DNA of 64,000 nt, taken from positions 15,455,274 to 15,519,273 of the forward strand of contig CM067302.1 in the NCBI GenBank assembly GCA_034231615.1. The letters run 5' to 3'. The position numbers and the translations under genes were made by a program. This document shows, piece by piece, positions 43,095-54,734 of this stretch; the first letter of the stretch is position 1; each line of letters starts with the position of its first letter. The stretch comes from Meghimatium bilineatum. Taxonomy: Eukaryota > Mollusca > Gastropoda > Stylommatophora > Philomycidae. Under the pieces are notes generated by a model. It ran no database searches and was not told the DNA's origin. It saw nothing but the letters and a program-made list of their open reading frames with translations.

Positions 43095-43810
43095 TTTTGC
43101 CCACAAGCATCTAGCTATCTAGCCATTGGCTGAAAAGAGACTAGCCATCTAGCCATTGGCTGAATAAAGACTAACTATCTAATCATTGGCTGACTAAAGA
43201 CTAGCCATCTAGCCATTGGCTGACAAGAGACTAGCCATCTAGCCATTGGCTGAATAAAGACTAACCATCTAATCATTGGCTGACTAAAGACTAGCCATCT
43301 AGCCATTGGCTGACAAGAGACTAGCCATCTAGCCATTGACTGAATAAAGACTAACCATCTAATCATTGGCTGACTAAAGACTAGCCATCTAGCCAATGGC
43401 TGACAAGACACTAGCCATCTAGCCATTGGCTGACTAATGACTAGCCATCTAACTATTGGCTGACTGAAGAATAGCCATCTAACCATTGGCTGACTAAAGA
43501 CTAACCATTGGCTGACTAAAGACTAGCCATTAGCTGACTAAAGACTAGCCATATAGCCATTGACTGAATAAAGACTAGCCATCTAACCATTGGCTGACTA
43601 AAGACTAACCATTGGCTGACTAAAGACTAACCATTGGCTGACTGAAGACTAACAATTGGCTGACTAAAGACTAGCCATTGGCTGACTAAAGACTAACAAT
43701 TGGCTGACTAAAGACTAGCCATTGGCTGACTAAAGACTAACAATTGGCTGACTAAAGACTAGCCATTGGCTGACTATAGACTAGCCATCTAACCATTGGC
43801 TGAATAGAGA
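43095..43810. repeat. 30-bp/22-bp minisatellite with nested units
   Basis: 43095-43500 uses a 30-bp unit (ctagccatctagccattggc plus tgactaaaga). From about 43500 a 22-bp unit, lacking one ctagccat block, dominates. At 43655-43760 two 22-bp forms (aacaattgg and agccattgg) alternate as a 44-bp higher-order unit. Confidence 0.95.
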
Positions 43811-44094
43811 CTAGTTTAATTTTCAGCATAAATACCATAAAGATGATGCCATTTCTCGGCATGTTCCTGTTATCTTGGTATAAATCATAGTACCCAGTTA
43901 ATAGAGGCTGCGTGTCACTGGAATTTTTGCGTAATCAGGAAGTGGTCACAGTTTCGCTTTTTTCCCCGTTTGTTGTGGCATCCTTGACATTCTTGGGACT
44001 TGATCTCAGACACGACACGAATGAATTTGAACCCAGGCCGCCTAGTTATAATATGAGAGTTCATATTGATCTCATTTAGTTATACTGTAATCTA

Positions 44095-44340
44095 AAATTC
44101 CTGTGGGTATGGACATGTGACTGAGACATTTCTCGATGACAAGAGATGCTCTTCAAGGTAAGCTGGAAGGGGGGGGGGAGGGTGGAAAGAAGATATGGCT
44201 GGATAATAAAATCACGGACTGGACAAGGAGTGAAGTTTCCAAAATCATCAGGAGGGTAGAGATCTGAATTCCTCCTGGCAGTTTTCGACGGAGGAGAGAG
44301 GAGGTCAAAATGTGACGAAATTTTTGACATAATTCATGCC
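44095..44340 (+). mobile_element. LINE C-terminal relic
   Basis: RYGHVTETFLDDKRCSSR, then KKIWLDNKITDWTRSEVSKI IRR, resembling the GHVCRH…KTWTDNIKQWTG part of group F. A run of ten G lies at 44168-44177. Confidence 0.5.
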
Positions 44341-44466
44341 CAGCTTGAATAGGACATGCGATAACAGAAGGTTTGAAATGGTATGGTACGATTGCGATAC
44401 AGAAACTCATGGAAATAACTAAACAGACACTCGTAGAGGTAGAACTCAACAAGCGATAAGAGGACA

Positions 44467-44690
44467 ATAAAAAAATACACTAAGAAAACTAGCAAAATAT
44501 AGTAAGAAAACTAACAAAAATACACAAAGAAAACTATTAAAAATATACTAAGAAAACTAACAAAAATACACAAAGAAAACTATTAAAAATATACTAAGAA
44601 AACTAGTAAAAAATTCATTAAGAAAACTAGGAAAATACACTTATATAACTAGCACCAAAAATAACTTATACAAAAACTAGCAACAAAAAA
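44467..44690. repeat. About 23-bp tandem repeat, 8-9 copies
   Basis: The unit is aaaaatatactaagaaaact plus aac, decaying at the right end. Confidence 0.9.
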
Positions 44691-44964
44691 AAATTAAACA
44701 TTGTTAGACAGGGAATTTCTCTGGTACTCACAGGAAAAGAGGAAGTGCAAGTCATGCTTGAAGAACATGTTGGATACAGATACATACACAATGGTTAAAA
44801 TATGGATAAAACATGGATAAGAAATGGTAGCAATAGCTAAAGATTGAACAGGACAGAAGAGATCTGTTGAGCTCCTATGCTCCACGCACAGTGTATATAT
44901 ATATATATACATATACACATAATTAGTTGATTGGTTCGTTTGTTGGTAGTTTGATTGGTTAGCT

Positions 44965-45560
44965 AGCTTATCATGTGAAATATTCTCTCCAGAATGTTGT
45001 CTTTCCAATGAACTCCCTGGACACTTCTCTACCGTGCGTCATTCGGCTTGCATTTTACAACGACGTATTAAGTTTATCTTTAATGTCGTCAGTCCATCGT
45101 CCTCTTGGTCTGCCTTTTCTCCTCTTACCCGGTACTCTTCCCTCCATTACTTGTCTTTCTAAACAGTTATGTCTCTTTATATGACCAAACAAGTGTAGTT
45201 TTCATTTGTTATTGTGTTTAGTAACCAACACTCTGGCATTTTAAATGTGTTTATAATATCTGAGTTTCTCTTTTTTTTCCTTCCATGATATTCTAACTAT
45301 CTTTCTATAGCATTTCATCTCAAATGCGTTGATCTTATTGCCGCTATTTTACTTAGGGTCCATGTTTAACAGCCATATGTTGCGACCGGAAAAATAAAAG
45401 TTCTTAGCATTAGTAGTTTTTATTATGTTGATTTTCCATGTTTTTCAAGCGTTTTCTTTTACAATATGCCATTGCCAATCTCTTCCTTATCACTGCAATG
45501 CAATCCCTTGCATCGTTGATGTTTGCTACTTAGGTATTTGAATTTATCCACACACATTCT
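44965..45560 (-). mobile_element. Group B LINE C-terminus
   Basis: The minus strand encodes VIRKRLAMAYCK, GHIKRHNCLERQVMEGRVPG, KRRKGRPRGRWTDDIKDKLN and RELIGKTTFWREYFT. The middle is shifted. It lies opposite in strand to the copy at 30330. Confidence 0.8.
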
Positions 45561-45679
45561 ATCTCGGTATTGTCTATTCTTAGTTTTGGTTGTTGTTTTG
45601 TTATAAATATGATTTTTTTGCGCATTTAAATATAAATGTTATGATTGGCTATCCGTTCTCAATCAGTAACAACAACAGA

Positions 45680-46126
45680 AAATTATAAAGAGTCGTGAAA
45701 TTTGAATACCTTGGTTCTCTTATAAACAGAAACGGTGATTGCTATAAAGAAGTCAGAAGTTGGATATGTCGTCAAAGAAGCTGATACAAATGAAAAATAT
45801 ATGAATTAGCTGCTGCAAAACAACAAAACTAACCTTCCGAAGAGCTTGCATATTCCCAGTGGCAATATATGGGCGTGAATCCTGGGCAATCACTAAGAAA
45901 GTGAAAAATAGCATATCAGCATTTGAAACAACACTTTACTGAAGAATCCTCAGAATACCATGGACCAAAAAGATCACAATGTAGCCATCGAGAGAGAAAT
46001 GAATGTAAAAGACAACTGGAAAAACAGCATGGTTCTTTCAAGAAAACTACACTATATTGGCCATATCAAACGTCATTACAGCCTAGAGAAGACCATAATG
46101 GAGGGGATGATGTCAGGGTGACGAAC
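45680..46126 (+). mobile_element. Group B-like LINE C-terminus
   Basis: KFEYLGSLINRNGDCYKEVR, FPVAIYGRESWAITKKV, AFETTLY-stop-RILRIPWTKKI and, in another frame, GHIKRHYSLEKTIMEGMMSG. At about 46125 it joins RNase H-type sequence without an obvious seam. Confidence 0.7.
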
Positions 46127-46640
46127 AAGAGGCAAACAATAAAGTTGTGCTGCAGTGGATCCCTGCACACTGTGGAATAGCAGGAAATGAAGGAGCTGAC
46201 AGACTGGAAAAAGCAGGTGCAAAAAGGAACAATTCCAGCACAGAATATCACTGACTGAAGCAAAAACCCTCATCAAAGGAAAATACAAACATACATGGAG
46301 TCAGAGAACAGGCAGTAACTTTCCACAGGACCCTATTCTAAAGCTAAACATGTCACAACAAACCACAATTTTTAGACTTCGCACAGGACACTGCAGACTA
46401 CAAGCACCTCTCCACAAAATTAAGGCTGCCCAAACTGACCAATGCCCATGTCAAAAGGGTCCCCAGACTCCTGAACATATTCTGCAGACATGCCCACTCT
46501 TTGATAACGTGAGAACCAAAATATGGCCCCAAGAGACAGATCTGTAGGTGAAGCTGTGAGGCAACCGTGATGACCTCCTGCTGACGACTGAATTCATGGA
46601 GGCAGCCCACCTTCCTGTATAGACTTATGAGCATAGGAAA
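46127..46640 (+). mobile_element. Group D LINE: RNase H end and zinc knuckle
   Basis: VVLQWIPAHCGIAGNEGADR then LEKAGA matches the WIPxHCGIxGNExAD signature of LINE-borne RNase H domains (the final catalytic Asp segment). After a stop and shift an open frame reads TTIFRLRTGHCRLQAPLHKI, then DQCPCQKGPQTPEHILQTCP: CxC…H…C. RNase H genes of this kind occur in I- and Jockey-like clades; I cannot assign the clade. Confidence 0.82.
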
Positions 46641-46810
46641 CTGATCGCAGAAGAAGAAGAACAAGAGGCAGACAAAGAAGAACATAGACGCAAAAAATCA
46701 AAGACCACTTGAACGTGACAGTAACAGAAGAAGAAAGGCAAGCTCAAGATCGACAGAAGTTTCGAAAGACTTTGATGACTGCTACATACTGTTTAGCATA
46801 TGCTACCATC

Positions 46811-46841
<31 letters not shown>

Positions 46842-46890
46842 GATGATGATGATGATGATGGTGGTGATGATGATAATGATGATGATGTCT
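46641..46890 (+). mobile_element. Group H LINE 3' end with expanded GAT tail
   Basis: TRGRQRRT, KIKDHLNVTVTEEERQAQDR and QKFRKTLMTATYC, then a (GAT)n/(GGT)n tract at 46811-46890. It meets the RNase H fragment directly, so a LINE end has replaced or followed it. Confidence 0.65.
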
Positions 46891-47239
46891 ATCATGGTAG
46901 TCTCTGGTATACACCGAGTTACCTGACGTGACAAACACGATGTGACTAGCGAGACGTGACTAGCAAAATGTGACACATTATATTTGCTACACGAGACAAG
47001 ACACGCATGACCACAAACGCAAGACGTGACACGCACGATTTCCTGCACTCTTTGATATTGAAAACTACAGTACCAGAAACCCAGTAAAGACACACAAGAG
47101 AATCTAGAGTGTGTCTAACAGAAACCATGGTCCAGTTTTAGAAGCAGGAACGCAACTTTTCTTTTTAACTATGAGAATTCGCTCTTGTGTTGACAGAGCC
47201 GGAAAGTGGAGCAAAGAATAGTAAAACTGATTACTAGTA

Positions 47240-47705
47240 TAGGGTAACCATGCAGTGGATACCCTCTCACTGTGGAATACCAGGAAATGAAAAAGCAGAC
47301 CAACTGACTAAGGAAGGTGCTGTCGAAGACCGACCAGATATACTAATCACCTACCATTAGAAAAAAAACAGATGATCAAGTCAATAAGAAAGCCACAAAC
47401 ACCAACACAAGATGATTATCACATTATGAACAGATCAGAACAAGTTGTTACCGACACAACCGACTCCGCAGTCACATGTATACTTCAAGTTCAAGTTCAA
47501 GATTGGCAGCACGTCCATGTGTACTTGTGGGCAGGCAGCACAGAATGCCACTCTTGAAGTAGAGTGTTCTGAGCATGAAAGGCTGAGACAGACATATTGG
47601 CCAGAGGAAACAACACTGGAATTAAAACTCTATGGGACACTGTATGAACTACAAAAGACAGTGAGTTTTATTAAGGAGACATAATTACAGATATAGACAT
47701 GTTTC
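47240..47705 (+). mobile_element. Group D LINE: RNase H end and zinc knuckle
   Basis: TMQWIPSHCGIPGNEKADQL TKEGA (RNase H C-terminal signature), stops, then a frameshifted …RLRSHMYTSS and MCTCGQAAQNATLEVECSEH, ERLRQTYWPEETTLELKLYG and TLYELQKTVSFIKET-stop. The 3' end (acatgtttcaagtgaacgaa) is shared with 24170-24190. A triplication of the 6-mer aagttc near 47485 causes the frame break. Confidence 0.82.
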
Positions 47706-47724
47706 AAGTGAACGAAAGAAGAAG

Positions 47725-47960
47725 AAGTAAAACTGATTACCTTCCATTCATATCGTAAGAGACAACTAAGGAGGTTTGGAGTGGAATTGGTTGTCCCATT
47801 CAATATAGAGTCATAGTGACCCTGAAGCTATGCTGAAGTCGGATGTGCATCACTGAGATCGCGAAGCTTAGCTGAAATCAATCAGACAGCGCATACAGTT
47901 TTCCAGACTATATTATGTTAGTCTGCAGGAGTTAAGAACGAACGCAGATGAACAAGAGAA
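47725..47960 (+). mobile_element. GAA-tailed dispersed repeat, diverged
   Basis: cgtaagagacaactaaggag, gctgaagtcggatgtgcatc, ttccagactatattatgtta and ggagttaagaacgaacgcag. A second piece in reverse at 48010-48095 (ctcaaactcctgcagatcgc) faces it. Confidence 0.75.
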
Positions 47961-48145
47961 CAACTAAAATATCACATAATCTAAGAAAGTAGAACATAAT
48001 ATACTGCTTTATTTAACATACTTTCTCAAACTCCTGCAGATCGCAGGATGTAGTCCGGATAATGAAATGCGTTGTGTCGCTGTTTACAGCTTCTAGTAAA
48101 GGGTAAAGACGAACCAACGCAGACGTCCGCACAGACCATAACATT

Positions 48146-48240
48146 GGCCATGTGACGTATGTGTGTGTCATGTGACGTGTGTGTGTGTCATGTGACGTAT
48201 GTGTGTGTCATGTGACGTATGTGTGTGTCATGTGACGTAT
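48146..48240. repeat. 20-bp tandem repeat grown from a LINE end, 4-5 copies
   Basis: The unit gtgtgtgtcatgtgacgtat ends in catgtgacgtat, the 3' terminus of the group B LINE that follows (catgtgacgtattccttcca, also at 34037). Confidence 0.92.
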
Positions 48241-48305
48241 TCCTTCCAGAACGTTGTCTTCCCAATGAACTCTCTGAACCTCTCTCTGTCTTGTGCGATG
48301 TTTCT
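48225..48305 (-). mobile_element. Group B LINE 3' end
   Basis: The minus strand reads RERFRELIGKTTFWKEYVT; it passes at about 48300 into the next array. Confidence 0.75.
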
Positions 48306-49520
48306 TGCCCATTATTGGGTGATGTTTGGGAAATGTTGATGAATTAATTATTGGGTTCAATGAGGAAGTGTTTGATGCAAAGTATGGATGAAGAGTGTTG
48401 CAAAATATGGGTGAATTATTGGGTTCAAATATAAAGTATAAATTAAACATGTGGGTCAATTATGAAGTAATAGTCCTAAAATGTGTTTTAATTATTAGGT
48501 ACAAAGATTAAGTGATTGTAGCAAAATGTGGGTGAATTATTGGGTTCAGTGATGATGTTATTGTTGGAAAATGTGGATTAATATTTGGGTTCATTATACA
48601 GTTATTATTGCAAAATATGGGTGGATTATTGGGTTCATTGACGAAGGGGTGGTTGTAAAATGTGGATGAAGCATTAGGAGTAATGATGAAATGTTGACTG
48701 TAAAATGTGGATGTTACATCAGAAGCAATGAAGAAATGATGACTGTAAAATGTGGATGAATCATTAGGAGCAACGAAGAAATGATGACTGTAAAATGTGG
48801 ATGAATCATTAGGAGCAATGATGAAATGTTGACTGTAAAATCTGGATGTTACATCAGAAGCAATGAAGAAATGATGACTGTAAAATGTGGATGAATCATT
48901 AGGAGCAATGAAGAAATGATGACTGTAAAATGTGGATGTTACATTAGAAGCAATGAAGAAATGATGACTTTAAAATGTGGATGAATCATTAGGAGCAATG
49001 ATGAAATGTTGACTGTAAAATGTGGATGTTACATCAGAAGCAATGAAGAAATGATGACTGTAAAATGTGGATGAATCATTAGGAGCAATGAAGAAATGAT
49101 GACTGTAAAATGTGGATGTTACATCAGAAGCAATGAAGAAATGATGACTGTAAAATGTGGATGAATCATTAGGAGCAATGAAGAAATGATGACTGTAAAA
49201 TGTGGATGTTACATCAGAAGCAATGAAGAAATGATGACTGTAAAATGTGGATGAATCATTAGGAGCAATGAAGAAATGATGACTGTAAAATGTGGATGAA
49301 TCCTCAGGAGTAATGATGAAATGATGACTGTAAAATGGGGATGAATCATTAGGAGCAATGATGAAATGATGACTGTAAAATGTGGATGTTACATTAGAAG
49401 CAATGAAGAAATGATGACTTTAAAATGTGGATGAATCATTAGGAGCAATGATGACATGTTGACTTTAAAATGTGGATGTTACATTAGGAGCAATGATGAA
49501 ATGATGACTGTAAAATATTA
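48306..49520. repeat. 45-bp satellite-like array, about 27 copies
   Basis: The unit is gtaaaatgtggatgaatcat, taggagcaatgaagaaatga plus tgact. From 48660 two forms alternate, gaatcattaggag and gttacatcagaag, giving a 90-bp higher-order unit. Units at 48306-48655 and scattered relics to 50070 are far more diverged. Confidence 0.95.
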
Positions 49521-49589
49521 TGAATTATTGAGATCAATTGTGAAGTCATGGTTGCAAAATATGAATGAATTATTGGGAGCTTTCAAAAT

Positions 49590-49690
49590 GATGAACTTGT
49601 GTTGCCAGGACCACGTCGACTTGAGATACCAGATAATGATGAACGTGTTGCCAGGACCACGTCGCCTTCAGATACCAGATAATGCATTTA
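49590..49690. repeat. 44-bp direct duplication
   Basis: gttgccaggaccacgtcgac … gataccagataatg is repeated as gttgccaggaccacgtcgcc … gataccagataatg. Confidence 0.95.
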
Positions 49691-50069
49691 CAAAACACAT
49701 AATAATGTAGCATGCACATCTGATACGAAAGGAAGCGATGGCCATTTTTTTACAAAATCTCACTTTAAGTTGCACACTTTCTTACAGGCGTCTATACAAA
49801 TCCATTATTTCTGTAGTTATCTATGCATTTGTTCCGGGTGTAATTCGTATATGTCCTACCTAGGGTAGATATGGAAGTAACAAATTGTATCAATACTTTT
49901 GGTTATATATAAGCACTTATGGATGTACCATTGTGATTATTATCCATCTATGAACTCATCAATCGATCAATTATTAGAAGTAATAATGAAGAGATGGTTG
50001 TAAAATGTGAATTAATTATTGATTTCACTGATCTAGTGATGGTTGTAAAATGTGGATGAATTGTGGAGT

Positions 50070-50160
50070 ATGTGGCAGTATGGTTAGAAAGCAGGTCTCA
50101 GATCCCTGAGGTCCAGGGTTCATTCCACGTTTGGGACAAGGGTTTTTGTATTTCAGAGGT
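50070..50160 (+). mobile_element. tRNA-like SINE head
   Basis: gtggcagtatggttagaaag (A-box region) and, about 30 bp on, gtccagggttcattccacg (B-box region ggttcattcc). Layout and the gaggtccagggttc block match 59160-59245. Confidence 0.55.
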
Positions 50161-50214
50161 GCAATAAAAAAAATCTTCCTGTACATGTCACGGAAACAGC
50201 TATGGCAAACCTGA

Positions 50215-52080
50215 TTCCATCTTGTTATAAGTTCTTATGGGAAGTTGATCATTTATCCTCATAAGATGTGCAAACCATTTTATCTGTTGTTTCTTAATAT
50301 ATTCAATACATGGTGGGATATCTATTATCTTTCTGATGTTCTCACTGCGCATTTTGTCGAGTCTGATGACTCCAATAGCTTTCCTTAAACATTTCTCAAG
50401 TTTCGATCTTTCTCTTATGTATAGACGTCAGTTATCAAGTCTGGCATTGATAGCATAGTGTTTGTTTAACGAATCATTTGTTTCTTTACTTCCATGTTGA
50501 TTTTTGGGTGTATTAACAAAGGTGACAGCTGGTATGTTACAGCATTTGTCTGTTGACATTTTATTTCTATCTCTCTCTATTTGGTCGTCTGTCTTCTGTG
50601 AAGATACTTCCTAGGTACTTGAACTCTTTGATTTGTTTTATTTTTGTGCTCTCTATTTGGATGTTTACATAATTTGTTGATCTTGTTATTTGCGTAGTTT
50701 CTACCTTTTTTTTGATGTTAATCTGAATGTTGTATTTATTGCATATTCTTGATAGTGAGTTGATGTGAATTTCCATTTGTTCTTCGTCGTCGTATATGAT
50801 GTTGTGGTCGTCAGAGAAAAGCGGTTCATTAAGTTCGTCGTTAAGTTGTTCATTATTTGTTGTTGCATTGTCTGTGCTGTTATTTATCTCCTTTTGTGTT
50901 TCTTTTACAACGATCGTTATGTATACGTTGAATATGATAGGTAAAAACACACATCCCTGTCTGACTCCTGTTTTTTGTTGTGAATGGTTCGGATACTCCA
51001 ACTGTTGTTATCATCTTTCTGTAGCTTTTTTATACAATGTTTTGATGTTGTGTAGTTGTTGTCCCTTGATTCCGTATATTTCCAATGTTTATTCTGTCAA
51101 ACGTTTTTTCTTGGTCGACAAAGATGATGTTTAGCTTTTTGTCATATTCAATAGCTGTTTCACTTAGTTGTCAAAGGGTAACTAGTGCATCTGTGTATCC
51201 TGCTTCCATTCTAAAACCAAGCTACGCTGGACTTAGATGTTGTTCTATGATGTGTCTTGTTCTTTGTTCTAGTATTTTAGCGTACATTTACCCAGTGTGG
51301 CTGAGTAGTGAGATACCACGATAAGATTCACATTCTCTTTTGTTACTTTTCACTTTCCATTTTTTAACTACATTTGAGTTTTGCCAGTCTTCTGGGCTGC
51401 ATATTCTTCCCATACCATTCAAAATATTTTGATTTCTGTGCACGTTTGGTATTCCGTCTTCCCCTGGTGATTTATTTTCGGAAATTTTTTTAATAGCTTT
51501 TCTATTTCTTTGTATATTAATGCGTACTCTTGGGTTTCTCGGTATTTTAATGCATACGTGTATTCTGCTGTAGTATTCCGGGTATATAGTTCTTGGAAGG
51601 ATTCCTTTCATCAATTCTTTGTTTTTCCTTTTATTTAAGATTGGATTTCACCCTTGAATGTTTATTATTGTTGTGGGGTCTTATCTTTCGTCTCTTATTC
51701 TCACTGAGTTCAGTCTTAAAGAAAATGCTCGTGGGTTTGTATTTAGTCCATGAATTAACATTGGCTTTTTTTAAATCGCATGTTTCGCAAGTTTTCTGGT
51801 CGTCTTGTATTGTAGGCAGCCGTGTTTTTATTTTGTATTTTAACCATGTGTTAAAACTTTTATTTTTAACGGCTTCGTGTACTTCTTCATTCCATCATGT
51901 TGTCGTCTGTTTCTGCATTGTTCTTTTTTTTACACCACATAAGTCTTTGAGATGTGTCATCATATGTGCTTTGAATGTCTCCCATTCTGTCTCGAGGCTA
52001 TTAGTTCGTTCAGGTAGTAAAAAATATTTCTTAGACATCTCTTGCACTTTGTTCTGTCTCTTCGGGTAGTTTTTTTTTTT
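50215..52080 (-). mobile_element. Longest LINE copy: linker, reverse transcriptase, group C C-terminus
   Basis: From the right: LETEWETFKAHMMTHLKDLC, TTTWWNEEVHEAVKNKSFNT (the WWNEEV linker before LINE RTs), KAIKKISENKSPGEDGIPN, SYRGISLLSHTGKVYAKIL, IIFVDQEKTFDRI (motif A), a frameshift, then a 144-codon frame at 51001-50567 with GVRQGCVFLPIIFNVYI (motif B) and LFSDDHNIIYDDEEQ (motif C; FSDD in place of the usual FADD, both Asp kept). It continues IKEFKYLGSIFTED, then VIRLDKMRSENIRKIIDIPP and QQIKWFAHLMRINDQLP. There are at least four frameshifts or stops. The endonuclease is absent. Group C membership rests on the C-terminal order. Confidence 0.9.
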
Positions 52081-52126
52081 TAGATTTAGGAATGGGCCTT
52101 ATCTTCTCTTCTAACTTTCTTCTATA

Positions 52127-52224
52127 CAGTAAAATAATAAAGAAAAAATATAATTGGGAATTTTTAAGTATTGTTATAAACAGGAATTTGTTATAACAGA
52201 ATGCGCAATAGAGGGATTCTACTG
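52127..52224. mobile_element. 98-bp MITE with TA target duplication
   Basis: Begins cagtaaaataataa and ends gggattctactg, flanked by ta on both sides. The ends match in reverse complement at 8 of 9 positions (CAGTARAAT). The interior (ttataaacaggaatttgtta) recurs at 62703-62815. TA duplication fits Tc1/mariner or pogo relatives. Confidence 0.65.
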
Positions 52225-52229
52225 TAAAA

Positions 52230-53205
52230 ATTAAATGAACTGTAATAATTTAGTTACTGCATTGTTTTCCTGGTAAGAAGTACAAGCGGTTTTTAATTTC
52301 TGTGTCCCTCGTCAATTATGCAGTTCTGTCAATTCATCGATAAAGTAAGAATATTTGACTTTTTTCCGTGATTGTCATTGACTTTCGTGACAAAGTATAC
52401 GTGTGGTAATGTTGTATGCGCTGTACGTTATTACGTGTCCAATAAGGGTTTTTGTTATGACCGTTCAGCAGAGGTTCTCAATCTGATGTATGCAAGCATT
52501 TAGGTGCAATGGTACTCGTAATAACATGTTTATGCGAGCTGAAAGTACTCGCGAGCTATAACGAATAAATGTCAAAGTATACACGTAGTGGATAATGAAA
52601 ATCACAAGATGAGTTATTAATTCATTCGCTACGGAGTTTTTTAGCGACTGTACATAATACATTTTTGTGAAGGTAGATCTAAAACCGACATATTTATCCG
52701 ATTTTTTTGTTACAAAATGGCATAAATCTTCTTAGGTATATTGCCATTAATTGCCAGGCTGGATTTCAAAAATTAATGCGACCAAAGTAAATAAAATATT
52801 TATATTTTCACGATACATAAGTACGTTCGAAAATACATATAGAAAATATACGGAAAAATGGCGTCACCTACCACATATGTTCAAAACATATCATTAACGT
52901 ACAAAATTGATATCATAACACATCAATGTCATGCCAGGAGTAATGTGGACATATTACACTTTCAATCGAAACCATGTTGATATAAATATCGAAAATGATT
53001 AAATTAGCAAAAAAGTAAACATCTTTAAAAAGACTGCACGTAATCCCAGATGTAGTCTGTGGCTCGATAGAAAGACGCCTCGTAGTGAACGAGTTTAGAA
53101 TGTCTGTTTCCGTATTAACCAGTTATATTATGTCTCATATTGTAGACTGTCATTATTTTTGTGTACCTTCCAAAAAAAATCTAATCCTAACAGTAATTTG
53201 AACCT
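52230..53205. other. No gene recognised
   Basis: AT-rich. A weak FB1-like patch lies at 52365-52415 (cgtgattgtcattgactttc). Confidence 0.45.
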
Positions 53206-53211
53206 AAGATT

Positions 53212-53470
53212 ATAGTTATGTGAACGAAGTTTTACCACGAGAGTATAGTTATGTGACAGAAGTTTTGCCACAAGAGTATAGTTATGTGACAGAAGTTGTG
53301 CCACGAGAGTATAGTTATGTGACAGAAGTTTTGCCACGAGAGTATAGTTATGTGACAGAAGTTTTGCCACGAGAGTATAGTTATGTGACAGAAGTTTTGC
53401 CACGAGAGTATAGTTATGTGACAGAAGTTTTGCCACGAGAGTATAGTTATGTGACAGAAGTTTTGTCATG
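53212..53470. repeat. 33-bp minisatellite, 8 copies
   Basis: The unit is gttatgtgacagaagttttg plus ccacgagagtata; 11-codon period opens both strands. Confidence 0.97.
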
Positions 53471-53800
53471 GTTATATGGATATAAGGTCATGCTATGGAC
53501 TTATAAAATAGTCGGTTGTCAAGAAGCGTTGGCAGTATGACCATACAAAGCCATTCTTCAGAATAGTCTTGCATACTGATTATATTCACCGTCATCTGTC
53601 TTTGCTAACCTGACGTTGTCATTGGCTGGCGGCACATAGTACACGCAAATGGGACTAATAATATGTCCTTTCAGCCTCTATGTTTGAAGCTGCGCGGTAG
53701 CAAGGTGGGCCATTCTGATGAGCGACTTGGTTAAATTGTACGAAAGGTACCCGGCAACTTTTGGTAACAATCAACCCATTCTGTAACGTTTTACAAGCGA

Positions 53801-53917
53801 ATGCTGGCTATGGGAATTCTAACGTGGCTATGGGAATTCCAACGTGGCTATGGGAATTCCAACGTGGCTATGGGAATTCCAACGTGGCTATGGGAATTCC
53901 AACGTGGCTATGGGAAT
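53801..53917. repeat. 20-bp tandem repeat, 6 copies
   Basis: The unit is aacgtggctatgggaattcc, almost perfect. Confidence 0.97.
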
Positions 53918-54477
53918 GAAGCACTGTTACTAACTCTACACAGAATACATTAAATTTGTGTTTAGTCCGAACTGTGGCCGATATTTCATAGTTGCGCCAA
54001 AGACTGTGTTAGAACGACCTAACTTACAATGCTACCCCCTTTTTTTTTAGAATGCCTGATTGGCAGAGATAACTATAACACATTTCTCTCCTGACAAATT
54101 GAAAACGTCGTTATGCTAAATCCACTTTTTATTTGACCTCCTCTGCTTCTTTTCCACTTCTCATGTCCCGCATTAAATTCTAAAAAGTATTTCATTGGTC
54201 CAATATTTGTGTGGCTATTTATAGAAAACAATTTACATATTATTTTGGGCTGATATGCTACCGGTGCATTTATTCATGGATCGATGGATGGGAGAAGTAT
54301 ACGCTTTAGGAATTACAACATCACGCTAACAGCTGCTTGAACGCAAGCCCGTAGATAAAGGAAGGAGGTGGGAGTTTGGAAAAACAAGTGTTAATAATTA
54401 CGGAGGGAGCACATGGGAAAAATGGGGGGGAGGGGAGGAAAGAGGTGCGGCAAAGAAAGAAATTACCTGAGCGATAT
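53918..54477. other. No gene recognised
   Basis: A purine-rich patch at 54355-54450 (gcccgtagataaaggaagga) resembles the ends of the hAT MITE at 60076 but cannot be bounded. Confidence 0.35.
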
Positions 54478-54560
54478 TTTGGCCCGCGTGTCGCCGAGGC
54501 CCGAATGAGGAGCAAAACATGGTCGTAGATACGACTTAACAGGTTGGGGGTGGGGGTCAG
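54478..54560 (+). mobile_element. GAA-tailed repeat, 5' fragment
   Basis: gtcgccgaggcccgaatgag then gagcaaaacatggtcg and tacgacttaacaggttggg match the 5' 80 bp of 21255-21562. Confidence 0.65.
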
Positions 54561-54734
54561 CGTTTAGACAAAAAAATATAATAGGATCAATTTTGTTAGC
54601 ATTTCGTTCATTATAATTAGATTGTTTGTTACTTCTATCTGTTTACAGCTTGGATGGGGGGGGATTTTTATAAAGGGGGAGGAAGTGGTGTTTACCTAGA
54701 TATTGGCTAAATTTCTAGTAATAGCAGTTATGTA

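Noticed and set aside
46811-46890. Poly-His/Asp coding repeat (GAT/GGT tract)
   Set aside because: It is the simple-repeat tail of a LINE end, not a coding repeat.
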